Shown: positions 56,446 through 63,772, counted from the first letter of the stretch. The stretch is DNA of 64,000 nt from Pseudomonas sp. MN1F (GCF_009391885.1 NZ_VZII01000003.1:62001-126000), one strand, 5' to 3'. Program-made: numbers and translations. The notes: a model not told the origin generated them from the sequence alone.

Positions 56446-56721
56446 GTACCCCATGTCATGCGTCGTGGGCTATGGGTAGCAGGAGCTCGATGGCTACGGA
56501 TCACCTTGCACGCATAGTCGTCGAGGTTCACCAATTCGAATTCAGCGCCGGCAATTCGCCGCTATAGATACGCACAGGCATCGAGTGAACTGTTTTTTGT
56601 TGCAACGTACACGCCCGAAAAATTCTGCATGCAAGGCAACACCCCAGCGAAAAACAGTGCACACCCCTAGGTACTAGGCCTACAGCGAATACCCACCATT
56701 CACTCACAAAGTACGCACAAC

Positions 56722-56730
56722 TTATCCACA
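56722..56730. other. DnaA box
   Basis: Exact TTATCCACA in noncoding DNA of the element. A single box is weak evidence for an origin. Confidence 0.35.
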
Positions 56731-56787
56731 GGTGGTCGCCTTGCAAAAACCCACACAACCGCATTATCTTGTACCCCAGAAACGCAA

Positions 56788-56808
56788 CACCCCCAACATG
56801 TGGGGGTG
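56788..56808. repeat. strong hairpin
   Basis: CACCCCCA and TGGGGGTG flank ACATG. No T tract follows on either strand. Confidence 0.5.
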
Positions 56809-57014
56809 GTAGAGGTAAGCTAGCGAGCTGAGCACGGTCTGTCGCCAAACTTCACGTGCCCTGCTCGCCCTCCCCGATACGCGCATTTCTAAGAACGCAT
56901 GAATCTGGGCAGGTGGTCATTAAGCCAATAGCGTGACCGTCACGTCAATACACATTCTGTGTACTGATCGTCACGCCCAGAGGATTGCACCTACTGCAAT
57001 TCCTATAGAGAGCA

Positions 57015-57170
57015 ATGACTACCATGCGTAGACGCCATCCTCGCCGCTCGTCGGCACCCCACAACAAAACCGTGTACGTTCACGCCTATCCACGCTTCCG
57101 CTTCGGCCGCTGGGAGCATGTCTGCCAGCATTACCGCAGCGCTCCGCAGCAGCTGACATTCGAGTTCTAA
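57015..57170 (+). CDS. 51-residue basic small protein
   Basis: ATG to TAA frame encoding a polypeptide rich in Arg, His and aromatic residues (MTTMRRRHPRRSSAPHNK, then VHAYPRFRFGRWEHVCQHY). TAGAGAGCA lies just before the ATG, and it ends 48 bp before the next plus-strand gene. Its composition suits nucleic-acid binding. No family recognised. Confidence 0.45.
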   Translation: MTTMRRRHPRRSSAPHNKTVYVHAYPRFRFGRWEHVCQHYRSAPQQLTFEF

Positions 57171-57218
57171 TCTAACCAGGCCACATCCGCAGGGGTGTGG
57201 CCCCCCTAGGAAATACGA

Positions 57219-57650
57219 ATGACCGACCACCAAAGCCGCGTCGATCAGCTGGTGACGCTTCACAACGAAGCCGCTAGCAAATTCGATTACTTCATCCTCG
57301 GTGCAACCCTAGCTGCATGTGCCTACCTTGCACAGACAAACCCTTACGGTCGAATCGGCTTGAACGAAGAGACCTTCCTGCTAGCGAGCCTGCTCATCTT
57401 CGCTGCCAGTGCAGCATGTGGGTTTAAACGCATCGAAGCGACAATCAACTACCAACGCATAAACGCTCTCGCCCTCGACCACCCTAGCCATGAAGTTCGT
57501 GCAAAGCGGCTAGCGAAGCTGGATGAAAAGCGTGATGCCCAGCACTGGTATAAAGCGCGTAACGTTATGCTCGTTCTAGGCTTGGGGTGCTACCTCGTGA
57601 CCAAAGTATGGGCCACGTACCAAAGCAATGGATGGATACCAGTTAATTAA
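57219..57650 (+). CDS. small membrane protein of the element
   Basis: A 143-residue protein with three hydrophobic segments: residues 22-40 (FDYFILGATLAACAYLAQ), 52-70 (FLLASLLIFAASAACGF) and 115-133 (VMLVLGLGCYLVTKVWATY). Between them is a charged helix (HEVRAKRLAKLDEKRDAQHW). Function unknown; it is 18 bp upstream of the exported small protein gene. Confidence 0.7.
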   Translation: MTDHQSRVDQLVTLHNEAASKFDYFILGATLAACAYLAQTNPYGRIGLNEETFLLASLLIFAASAACGFKRIEATINYQRINALALDHPSHEVRAKRLAKLDEKRDAQHWYKARNVMLVLGLGCYLVTKVWATYQSNGWIPVN

Positions 57651-57668
57651 CCAAGGAAGACAATCTCA

Positions 57669-58043
57669 ATGCTCCGTACGTCCGCCTTGTTAGCGCTTCT
57701 CGCCTCTTCATCAACACTCGCCGCCTACTACACTGAAGCACCTGACCCGGCCTACGAGAAAGCGAGCATTGCCCTCTTCTGCATGAACCACTTCTACAAC
57801 CGCACGAAGGGGCATCTTGGACTTCAAGCCGGAATGGCGGCACAACAAGACCTCGCCAAGCAACTGACTTCACTCCCTGACGGCGAGAAGCTTGCAGATA
57901 ACCTCAGGCTAGCCCTGGACTCGATGACAAAGGACGAAGGCAATAAGGCAGTCTCGCCCTTTTGTTGGCAATACATCCCATCAGATCACGGCCTGACGTC
58001 GGACCAGATCGAACACTTCCTGAAACACAGCTCCCTAGACTGA
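57669..58043 (+). CDS. exported small protein of the element
   Basis: A 124-residue protein with a signal peptide (MLRTSALLALLASSSTLAA) and a helical mature part with two cysteines (ALFCMNHFYNRTKG, VSPFCWQYIPSD). AAGGAAGACAATC precedes the ATG. It is co-oriented with the membrane protein gene and probably works with it outside the cytoplasm. No family recognised. Confidence 0.7.
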   Translation: MLRTSALLALLASSSTLAAYYTEAPDPAYEKASIALFCMNHFYNRTKGHLGLQAGMAAQQDLAKQLTSLPDGEKLADNLRLALDSMTKDEGNKAVSPFCWQYIPSDHGLTSDQIEHFLKHSSLD

Positions 58044-58052
58044 GATACCCGC

Positions 58053-58300
58053 CCCGCCGCCGACAGCGGGTTGCTTGGGGTGGGGGTCACCCTGTACGCC
58101 AGCCAGAAAAATAATACTGAGCCTCCTGCTCTGGGACCTGTCAGTTCTACCCGAACTATCAAGCACCCCACTCTCCCTCTCAACGGGAACGCTGGTTTTC
58201 TATAAATAACCTCTGAGGCAGTCCAGGCACGACGAAGCCCGCACTGAGGCGCGCTGTAAACACAGGTGAATCTGTTAGCTCTTCAACTCACGCTTGATCC
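58053..58300. repeat. duplicated module, copy B
   Basis: The segment 58053-58114 matches 56218-56280 and 58234-58300 matches 56378-56445; the DNA between differs and is about 20 bp longer. It runs into the 3' end of the serine recombinase gene. Confidence 0.55.
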
Positions 58301-58913
58301 TGTAAACAGTGGCCACACCGCACTCAGCGAGCTTAGCGACATCATCAGCTGACATGGTTGGGTGCTTCGCCATGATGGCAGTCACCTTCTCCCACATTGC
58401 AGTGTTCTTACCCTTACCCGCAGGCTTCCACTCAGGATCAGCTGCACGCTTGTTCTCCAAGCCCTGCTTGATCCGTTCAACACGCTTCTCCTGATCGAGC
58501 CTTGCCATTGTCGCCATCAGGTCGAGAAGCATGTTGTTAATCACTTCCATGATCTGGCCGGTGATCCCTCTGTCTTCAACCATCATATGACTGGTGGGCA
58601 GATCAGCGATGACCAGACGCAACCCCTTACCCCTAATCGTGGCCTTGAGAGTTTCCCAATCAACCTGAGACAGACGGGATAAACGGTCTACAGACTCAAC
58701 CAGCAACACCTCACCCTTCTCAGCTGTATCAAGCAGGCGCATCAGCTCAGGGCGGTTGAGCTTGGTGCCGCTGATGTTCTCGCTGTAGGTGCCGGCTACC
58801 GACAAGCCCTTCTCAGCAGCGAACGCCTCAAGCAGCGACTTGGCACGAAGCGCATCCTGATCCTTGGTAGAGGCACGGAGATACAGATGGGCCTTAGGGC
58901 TGCTGACGTTCAT
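58275..58913 (-). CDS. serine recombinase (resolvase/invertase family)
   Basis: A 212-residue small serine recombinase. The nucleophile is Ser15 in LYLRASTKDQDALRAK; ENISGTKLNRPELMRLLD and VLLVESVDRLSRLSQVDWET are the catalytic-domain motifs. The C-terminus has a helix-turn-helix (MSADDVAKLAECGVATVYRI). It may resolve multimers of the element or invert DNA. A 55-bp composite dyad lies 18 bp before its start, the right place for a res site or operator. Confidence 0.92.
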   Translation of the reverse strand: MNVSSPKAHLYLRASTKDQDALRAKSLLEAFAAEKGLSVAGTYSENISGTKLNRPELMRLLDTAEKGEVLLVESVDRLSRLSQVDWETLKATIRGKGLRLVIADLPTSHMMVEDRGITGQIMEVINNMLLDLMATMARLDQEKRVERIKQGLENKRAADPEWKPAGKGKNTAMWEKVTAIMAKHPTMSADDVAKLAECGVATVYRIKRELKS

Positions 58914-58930
58914 GGCGATCTATCCTTTGT

Positions 58931-58985
58931 AGTCTATTTCGATAGATCAATGATAATACGATCATTTAGCTATCCGCAATAGACT
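58931..58985. promoter_or_regulatory. 55-bp composite dyad upstream of serine recombinase
   Basis: Three nested inverted pairs share a centre near 58957: AGTCTATT/AATAGACT outside, GATAG/CTATC in the middle, AATGAT/ATCATT inside. The form suits the recombinase's crossover or binding site and could also repress its promoter. Confidence 0.6.
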
Positions 58986-59011
58986 TCTGATAGAACGCAC
59001 ACGCCAGCTCT

Positions 59012-59047
59012 CTCACTACCAAACAAGTAGACTCCTCTGATAGTGAG
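59012..59047. promoter_or_regulatory. second dyad upstream of serine recombinase
   Basis: CTCACTA and TAGTGAG are 22 bp apart, about 100 bp before the recombinase start. It may be an accessory res subsite. Confidence 0.4.
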
Positions 59048-59124
59048 CGTGAAGTGAGATGCAGCAGGAATGTCTCATGTGCAGCCGTAGGTGATCAGGC
59101 TTCGACTGCAAGGTGAGTCAGCTC

Positions 59125-59325
59125 TTAATGATTGACCAATTCACGGCCAATGGCTGTGATTTTAAGATGTTCGTACTTGTTACCATCGAAGCTTGAGACG
59201 TCATAACCAGTTACAAGGCCGTTCTGGATAAGTCGCGTACAAGTGTCGAATTCCTCACCCTCCGCCACCTCCTGCCCTTCGTGGACAGCAAGCAGCAGGC
59301 TGCGTTCTACCTCGAATAGATTCAT
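59125..59325 (-). CDS. 66-residue small protein
   Basis: MNLFEVERSLLLAVHEGQEV followed by LIQNGLVTGYDVSSFDG and HLKITAIGRELVNH. The pattern of a short helix, a turn with LVTGY and a strand LKITAIGREL is like a winged-helix domain. An AGGTTTGAAAT region precedes the ATG. Function unknown. Confidence 0.6.
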   Translation of the reverse strand: MNLFEVERSLLLAVHEGQEVAEGEEFDTCTRLIQNGLVTGYDVSSFDGNKYEHLKITAIGRELVNH

Positions 59326-59340
59326 ATTTCAAACCTCCGG

Positions 59341-59481
59341 TTATGCAGGGAAGAGCTTCGCTGCTAAACACATACGAACATAAGAGCGGCCATTAAACCA
59401 ATACCACTGATCATAAATATATTGACAAGCGCGCACAACCACGAACTTGCAGTTAATTGTGGTTTTACTCGGGTCAGTCAC
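59341..59481 (-). CDS. possible 46-residue coupled small protein
   Basis: A GTG start overlaps the stop of the upstream small gene (GTGACTGA), which allows coupled translation. The product VTDPSKTTINCKFVVVRACQ is short and not recognised. Weak candidate. Confidence 0.3.
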   Translation of the reverse strand: MTDPSKTTINCKFVVVRACQYIYDQWYWFNGRSYVRMCLAAKLFPA

Positions 59482-59686
59482 TGTCGATTGCCCTAAGCGC
59501 CTCAATGCCCTTGGCAATGCCTTCTGCATTCGTATCGAGAGTGGCGAGTACGGTCAGTACGTTGTCATGTATATGCGTGGACCCTCGTTGGCTAATCCAC
59601 AAGCTCACCTCTTCGATTGCTGCACGTATGGCGATCTGGTTCAGGTGCAGCAGCTCCAGGGCATCCGCCGTGATCCGGTCATTCAT
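59474..59686 (-). CDS. 70-residue helical small protein
   Basis: MNDRITADALELLHLNQIAI and VLTVLATLDTNAEGIAKGIE form amphipathic helices. A strong AAGGAG site stands 6 nt before the ATG, so it is almost surely translated. No family recognised. Confidence 0.7.
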   Translation of the reverse strand: MNDRITADALELLHLNQIAIRAAIEEVSLWISQRGSTHIHDNVLTVLATLDTNAEGIAKGIEALRAIDSD

Positions 59687-59980
59687 GGATGTCTCCTTGT
59701 CTGGTGTCTGGCTCCATCGTAGCAGATGGTTGATCTGGCTATCTGGGGCCTGGGGATTCGTGCCAAGCCGACATAAACGGGAAATTCAAGATAAAATTCG
59801 CATTTACTGTGCAGAAACTCAAACTTGAGCGGAAATAGCGTGGCAAGCTTGGCACCAGCAAGCCACACCCTAGAGATAATGCGGGGTGCAGCGAACCGGA
59901 TAGAACAATCACGGCAATGCCAGCGGTTTCAACCCGAAGTTTTCAGGGGGTTTCCACTAGGTAAACGCAGGTTATCCAAA
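59687..59980. other. short intergenic region
   Basis: 294 bp between two minus-strand genes, probably the promoter of the 70-residue protein gene. Nothing else is seen. Confidence 0.5.
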
Positions 59981-60367
59981 CTACTGTCCGTTACGATTTC
60001 TCTTGGACGGGAAGACCATGGGGATCGTGAACTGGATACGGGATGCCTGTCCGGTTTTATCCGTAACACCACCTCCCGCATTGAGGCCCAAAGATGCAAT
60101 ACCAACCTTCAGTCCCGCACCTCCCTTCGTCTCTCCCTCTGTGGTTACTGCCACATCGAAACTTACCCGCTCGACAAGACGTGTTTGCGAGATCTTTCTG
60201 CCGTCATCCGGCGTGAGAGTTCGACCGTAGCCTTGTGCATCGCTAGAGTATGTCTCTAACCTTGTGGGGTTAACCTCAGCATCCGTATTGGCCAACGCTT
60301 CGCTCGCCTGGAGAATCCCTTCCGCAATCTGCGTCAGGCTATTGGCAATGAAGTCCTTTAGATCCAT
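59981..60367 (-). CDS. conserved helical/beta protein (Trypco2-like)
   Basis: A 128-residue protein: an N-terminal helix MDLKDFIANSLTQIAEGILQ, a linker, then beta strands VSFDVAVTTEGETKGGAGLK and SRIQFTIPMVFPSKR. This layout recalls the small 'trypsin co-occurring' domain family seen beside signalling or defence proteases, but I am not certain. AGGAGCTGTTC sets the start. It is the gene nearest the repeat-dense region. Confidence 0.65.
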   Translation of the reverse strand: MDLKDFIANSLTQIAEGILQASEALANTDAEVNPTRLETYSSDAQGYGRTLTPDDGRKISQTRLVERVSFDVAVTTEGETKGGAGLKVGIASLGLNAGGGVTDKTGQASRIQFTIPMVFPSKRNRNGQ

Positions 60368-60475
60368 GAACAGCTCCTGCAACTGAATGTTGGGTGAAAC
60401 ACCAGCATAGCTGCTTCAAACATTTCAGCCAATCCGTGGCTGCTGCCACGTGCTTCTGCACACTGGTGAAATACA

Positions 60476-60493
60476 TGTGTCGTTAACGACACA
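60476..60493. promoter_or_regulatory. 18-bp perfect palindrome, site 1
   Basis: TGTGTCGTTAACGACACA, a perfect palindrome about 110 bp before the Trypco2-like gene. Confidence 0.65.
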
Positions 60494-60639
60494 ATAGACA
60501 CACCCCTGCTCCGCTGGGAGACGATTAACCCGCTGCTCCGTAGCCGTATTGCACAGGCTGACTCTCCGGGGGTATATACGTAGTATTCCCCGGAACTCAT
60601 ACTGATGATGCACACGCCGATAGGCGAAACTGTTGCGCG

Positions 60640-60654
60640 GTGAAGGGACTTCAC
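60640..60654. repeat. 15-bp dyad element, copy 1
   Basis: GTGAAGGGACTTCAC, itself a dyad (GTGAAG/CTTCAC). Its reverse complement is exactly the element at 60828-60842. Confidence 0.55.
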
Positions 60655-60797
60655 GATAGATACATCTCTACTCCGTAGGAGTGGATAGATCTCTTTCTCT
60701 TGGGCGGGTGTACTATGTACTCACCCTCGCCATCTGTCTTGGATTGTGCAAGTCTCTTCTGCGAAGTAGATAAGTTAGCTGAGCAAGGGAGTTCACT

Positions 60798-60815
60798 TGT
60801 GTCGTCAACGACACA
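60798..60815. promoter_or_regulatory. 18-bp palindrome, site 2
   Basis: TGTGTCGTCAACGACACA, the same as site 1 but for one central base. Confidence 0.65.
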
Positions 60816-60827
60816 GGTAACACTGCC

Positions 60828-60842
60828 GTGAAGTCCCTTCAC
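60828..60842. repeat. 15-bp dyad element, copy 2 (inverted)
   Basis: GTGAAGTCCCTTCAC, the exact reverse complement of 60640-60654. Confidence 0.55.
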
Positions 60843-60899
60843 TGTGCATACCTTTATAGATCTGTCGTTAATTGTGCATCAGTACAGCCTGCTGTGCAT
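60843..60899. repeat. TGTGCAT repeats
   Basis: TGTGCAT at 60843, 60873 and 60893, and its complement ATGCACA at 60608. Spacing is 30 and 20 bp, iteron-like but irregular. Confidence 0.4.
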
Positions 60900-60994
60900 G
60901 ACAGTCTGTCCGTGTCCGGTTTTGCCCTACCATATAATATGGTGGGCGTGAACCACGATTGCCGGACAAATGAGATCAGTTCTCACAAGCGGTC

Positions 60995-61804
60995 TCACTT
61001 CGCCAGCCATCCTTGAGCCTCTACGTAGTCAAGGAACGGATTGATACCAGATGGCTCTGGGTAGTACTCAGGAAAGTCAAACTCTCCATCACCATAACCG
61101 CTCCCCCCGTAGGTCACATTGGCGGGTAGTGCCATATCGTGGATGCCGTCAAGTGCGTTGGTAAGTGCCACAGATCGCTCTTGAAGATTATGAAGCGGTT
61201 CAGGACTGTACCCTTTGATGGCAAGCTTAAGCAGGTAGTTTTCCGCAGCATACCGTTGCTTACGACGCGCATAATCTGCCTCTGCATTGTCTTCGGAAGA
61301 TCGTGTTGCAAATTTCTCCATGTATTCGTCGGCACACATATGGATACGGGCCATCAGATCAATTGCCGCATTCTCAAGGAAAATCCGACCGGATGTGGCC
61401 TTCTCTTCGTCAACCCAGTCCATCACAAACAATACATTGCAATCTGCCTCTGCTGCACGCTGACGAACCTTGGTCCGAACACGTTTCATTGTGTCATTGT
61501 CGTAGTTACTGACCTCTCGACCGATACGTGTATCCCAGGTACAGCCATACTCTTGGTGCAGGACATCTCGAAACTCATAGTCACGAATACCGTGCACCCG
61601 GCTTGCAAGTGTGAACACCCGCTCTACAGACTTGGCAAATGGCGTCGGAATCTTCTCTACTGCCTGCTTCGCCTTCGTGGGTTTCGGCACATCTTTAACT
61701 AGCGCTTTGACTTTACGTTCTGGAAGGCCAGTAGCCGCCTTGATCTTTTCAATACTGTCGCCGTCACGTCGCATCTTGATGGCAAGCTGTTCTGCTAATT
61801 GCAT
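60995..61804 (-). CDS. 269-residue protein with N-terminal helix-turn-helix
   Basis: N-terminus QLAEQLAIKMRRDGDSIEKI and KAATGLPERKVKALVKDVPK forms a helix-turn-helix typical of DNA-binding element proteins. The rest is charged and helical (NYDNDTMKRVRTKVRQRAAE, EENYLLKLAIKGYS-type region), ending in an acidic aromatic stretch (GEFDFPEYYPEPSGINPF). CAGGAGAAC precedes the ATG. It may be the regulator of the element's palindromic sites or a replication/packaging accessory; neither is shown. Confidence 0.75.
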   Translation of the reverse strand: MQLAEQLAIKMRRDGDSIEKIKAATGLPERKVKALVKDVPKPTKAKQAVEKIPTPFAKSVERVFTLASRVHGIRDYEFRDVLHQEYGCTWDTRIGREVSNYDNDTMKRVRTKVRQRAAEADCNVLFVMDWVDEEKATSGRIFLENAAIDLMARIHMCADEYMEKFATRSSEDNAEADYARRKQRYAAENYLLKLAIKGYSPEPLHNLQERSVALTNALDGIHDMALPANVTYGGSGYGDGEFDFPEYYPEPSGINPFLDYVEAQGWLAK

Positions 61805-61961
61805 GGTTGTTCTCCTGTTCAGTTCTGTTCAATAGGCAAGTCCTCTTGGTGGTTGCCGGTGTGTGTGTGGCTGTCAAATCGCGGACGCAAAAAAACCACA
61901 CTCCGAGATCACGTTACCGTGGCGGATGTGGGTTGTGGTGTTAGCGATGAGGTTGCGACTA

Positions 61962-61980
61962 TACAGGCGTAGAGCCTGTA
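61962..61980 (-). terminator. hairpin after the five-gene operon
   Basis: TACAGGC/GCCTGTA with a 5-nt loop lies 2 bp past the last stop of the operon on the minus strand. No T tract follows, so it may be a leaky stop before the next gene. Confidence 0.45.
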
Positions 61981-61982
61981 AG

Positions 61983-62219
61983 TCAAGATGGGAAGATGAA
62001 TGTATCCAGCAGTGCATGAACCTCTGACTCACCCAGGCCCATATAGAGCCAAGTCCACACACTCCCCCAGATACCCGCTGTAGCGTTGTACTGTTCCTCA
62101 CCAATGTAAGCGGCTGTGTAATCCGCTACGGCTTGCACCACATCATCAGCTGCCATCAGGTCATCATATGGAAGTGCGTTGTCTATCGCAGCAGGGACAT
62201 ACATGAATAGGACTGACAT
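61983..62219 (-). CDS. operon gene 5: 78-residue acidic protein
   Basis: MSVLFMYVPAAIDNALPYDD, then ADDVVQAVADYTAAYIGEEQ and a Trp-rich end (GIWGSVWTWLYMGLGESEV). Acidic with one hydrophobic patch. It starts on the last base of the stop before it (TGATG). Unknown. Confidence 0.65.
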   Translation of the reverse strand: MSVLFMYVPAAIDNALPYDDLMAADDVVQAVADYTAAYIGEEQYNATAGIWGSVWTWLYMGLGESEVHALLDTFIFPS

Positions 62220-62449
62220 CAGTTAGCACCTGTATTGAGTGACCGCTGATTCCGGTCAATGAGTTTCGATACATACTCTTTCATCGCTTCCCTCTCCTGT
62301 TGAAATTGAAGCTGTGTGGCATTGTTCTGTTGCAGCACCAAATCGGCCGCTACCAGTCTGGCGTTATATTGGGCTGAAAATGAAAAGCAGAAGGCCAATA
62401 CGATCGAGATGATGCAGGCAATGACAATCGAATTAATTGACGACCTCAT
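62219..62449 (-). CDS. operon gene 4: 76-residue membrane-anchored helical protein
   Basis: A single membrane helix (INSIVIACIISIVLAFCFSF, residues 5-24) and a long Gln/Asn-rich amphipathic helix (QQNNATQLQFQQEREAMKEY) that could form a coiled coil, projecting from the membrane. It overlaps both neighbours. Unknown. Confidence 0.68.
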   Translation of the reverse strand: MRSSINSIVIACIISIVLAFCFSFSAQYNARLVAADLVLQQNNATQLQFQQEREAMKEYVSKLIDRNQRSLNTGAN

Positions 62450-62817
62450 CTATTACCACCGTAACTATGGACACCCACGTTCTTTACGTAGCCACGAAGG
62501 GCTACGCCTACTCTCTTCTCAAACAATCCACGGTTTGGCCCTTTATATAGTTGCCTGTCTCCGAAGCTCCCTGCGCTCAAGAAGCTTTGGAGAAGAGCAC
62601 TGAATACAGGTGCACCGCTAACCATCAACAGCAACCCCTCATTGACTCTCACCCACACCAGCTTGTAATCAGTGCTTCCAGTGAAGACGCGACACTTGCG
62701 GCGGAATGACTTACAAAGTAGCCTGACATCAACAGCATCAGTCTTGAGAATGAAGGCAGCGAAATGGCTACCCTCATTAATCAGACGACCAATGCTTTCA
62801 TTTAAGAATGAAGTCAT
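62446..62817 (-). CDS. operon gene 3: 123-residue protein
   Basis: Start MTSFLNESIGRLINEGSHFA overlaps the upstream stop (ATGA). Beta-rich middle FILKTDAVDVRLLCKSFRRK and DYKLVWVRVNEGLLLMVSG. A longer frame upstream would overlap gene 2 and is rejected. Unknown. Confidence 0.65.
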   Translation of the reverse strand: MTSFLNESIGRLINEGSHFAAFILKTDAVDVRLLCKSFRRKCRVFTGSTDYKLVWVRVNEGLLLMVSGAPVFSALLQSFLSAGSFGDRQLYKGPNRGLFEKRVGVALRGYVKNVGVHSYGGNR

Positions 62818-63062
62818 CCCATCTTTACCCCTGAAGCCTGCTCCAGGCGTAAAACAGCCAAACCCGAAACAATCTTGTCTGCCCACTCATGCCTGTCCAA
62901 TGGATTCAAGCCACAGCCCTCAAGGTAAGACTTCCGCACTTGTAATACGAAATACTCCAGGCTAACTGGCTGCACTTGCACTTCTGTCACCTCCGCAGAA
63001 ACATCATCAACTAGATGGGGTGCATATTTAGCCTTCAAGATTTCATAAGTACGATCTTTCAT
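62814..63062 (-). CDS. operon gene 2: 82-residue protein
   Basis: MKDRTYEILKAKYAPHLVDD, then VTEVQVQPVSLEYFVLQVRK and RHEWADKIVSGLAVLRLEQA. Mixed alpha/beta, no motif recognised. Its ATG overlaps the stop of gene 1 by one base (TAATG). Confidence 0.68.
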   Translation of the reverse strand: MKDRTYEILKAKYAPHLVDDVSAEVTEVQVQPVSLEYFVLQVRKSYLEGCGLNPLDRHEWADKIVSGLAVLRLEQASGVKMG

Positions 63063-63589
63063 TATTTACCTCCCATCAGTGCAGCACGTACTTCAGCCAT
63101 GATGGCCTGCTCTTCAGCCTCTTCAGCCGCCTTGGCTGCTTCTGCTCGTTTGCGGCGCTCTGTGGCCATACGTTGTTCGAATGTACGGCGGATAATGGCT
63201 TCATTCTCAGCAGCCACAGCAGCATGTAGCTTCGATTCAGCCTGCTTATGCACCTCTTTCAATTCTTCTGCACGTACTGCCTCTGGCTTCACCAGGTACA
63301 CTGCAAATTGCATCGGAAGATTGGCTGGCGTGAAAGTCTGCGTCATCACATCGCTCTTACTCCACCCTTGTGAAGTTTTCTCCAAAACCAGACCAATCAA
63401 ACCATCCGCTGTTGTGGCAATGAATTCCTCAATAGCTCCGGCAGCGTAAAAGCGCGGATATACCCCATTAACCGGCACGGCAGAGAGATCGTCTACATAG
63501 CCAGTCAATCGCCCCATATAGAGACGCTCAGCCTCAACCTTGCACGCCTCGATATCTTTCTTTGTTACCTTCTTCATAAGTTCTTGCAT
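63062..63589 (-). CDS. operon gene 1: 175-residue coiled-coil protein
   Basis: The N-terminal half is globular (EACKVEAERLYMGRLTGYVD, IEEFIATTADGLIGLVLEKT). The C-terminal half is a long charged coiled coil (EELKEVHKQAESKLHAAVAA, RMATERRKRAEAAKAAEEAE). The start is the second of two ATGs, 8 nt after GGAG. It heads the coupled operon; a GTGTCGT dyad lies 50-73 bp upstream. Confidence 0.72.
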   Translation of the reverse strand: MQELMKKVTKKDIEACKVEAERLYMGRLTGYVDDLSAVPVNGVYPRFYAAGAIEEFIATTADGLIGLVLEKTSQGWSKSDVMTQTFTPANLPMQFAVYLVKPEAVRAEELKEVHKQAESKLHAAVAAENEAIIRRTFEQRMATERRKRAEAAKAAEEAEEQAIMAEVRAALMGGK

Positions 63590-63638
63590 ATTCATATCTC
63601 CATAATTGTAGTGTTGCCCGTTGTACAGGCAGGGATGC

Positions 63639-63662
63639 ACGACACACTCACTCAGGTGTCGT
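63639..63662. promoter_or_regulatory. GTGTCGT/ACGACAC dyad before the five-gene operon
   Basis: ACGACAC and GTGTCGT, 10 bp apart, are the same half-sites as in the palindromes at 60476 and 60798 but in everted order. It stands where an operon promoter is expected. Confidence 0.55.
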
Positions 63663-63772
63663 TATTCAGGGTTTTAGCCCAGTGTTTAAAGGGGTTGTAG
63701 AGCTGGAAAAGTGGCAGGACGCACACTTCCTTGGGTTACCAGTTTTTCGCCTCTTTAGGCCGCACTAGCTCG

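Larger units (their letters stand above)
56173..57014. other. noncoding region of the element with repeat, DnaA box and hairpin
   Basis: 842 bp without a convincing gene. It contains the first copy of a duplicated module (56218-56280 and 56378-56445), a perfect DnaA box (56722-56730), a strong hairpin (56788-56808) and a TGACG/CGTCA-rich stretch near 56933-56970. A minus-strand frame at 56528-56848 crosses the hairpin and does not look coding. Confidence 0.55.
60368..60994. other. repeat-dense noncoding region of the element
   Basis: 627 bp with two copies of an 18-bp palindrome, two inverted copies of a 15-bp element, four TGTGCAT repeats, a stem-loop at 60565-60594 (TCCGGGG/CCCCGGA) and a dyad at 60929-60943 (ACCATAT-A-ATATGGT). 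Short open frames cross it but their products do not look natural. Possible origin, control region or source of an RNA. Confidence 0.55.

Noticed and set aside
56410..56480. Complete second serine recombinase gene
   Set aside because: Only a short tail-like segment is similar; an in-frame stop lies just upstream and no catalytic domain remains.
56528..56848. 106-codon minus-strand frame in the element
   Set aside because: It crosses the CACCCCCA/TGGGGGTG hairpin, lacks a ribosome site, and its product looks like translated noncoding DNA.
60358..60842. Two overlapping minus-strand frames with GTG starts inside the repeat-dense region
   Set aside because: The starts coincide with the 15-bp repeated elements and the products look random; the GTGA overlap is the only point in favour.
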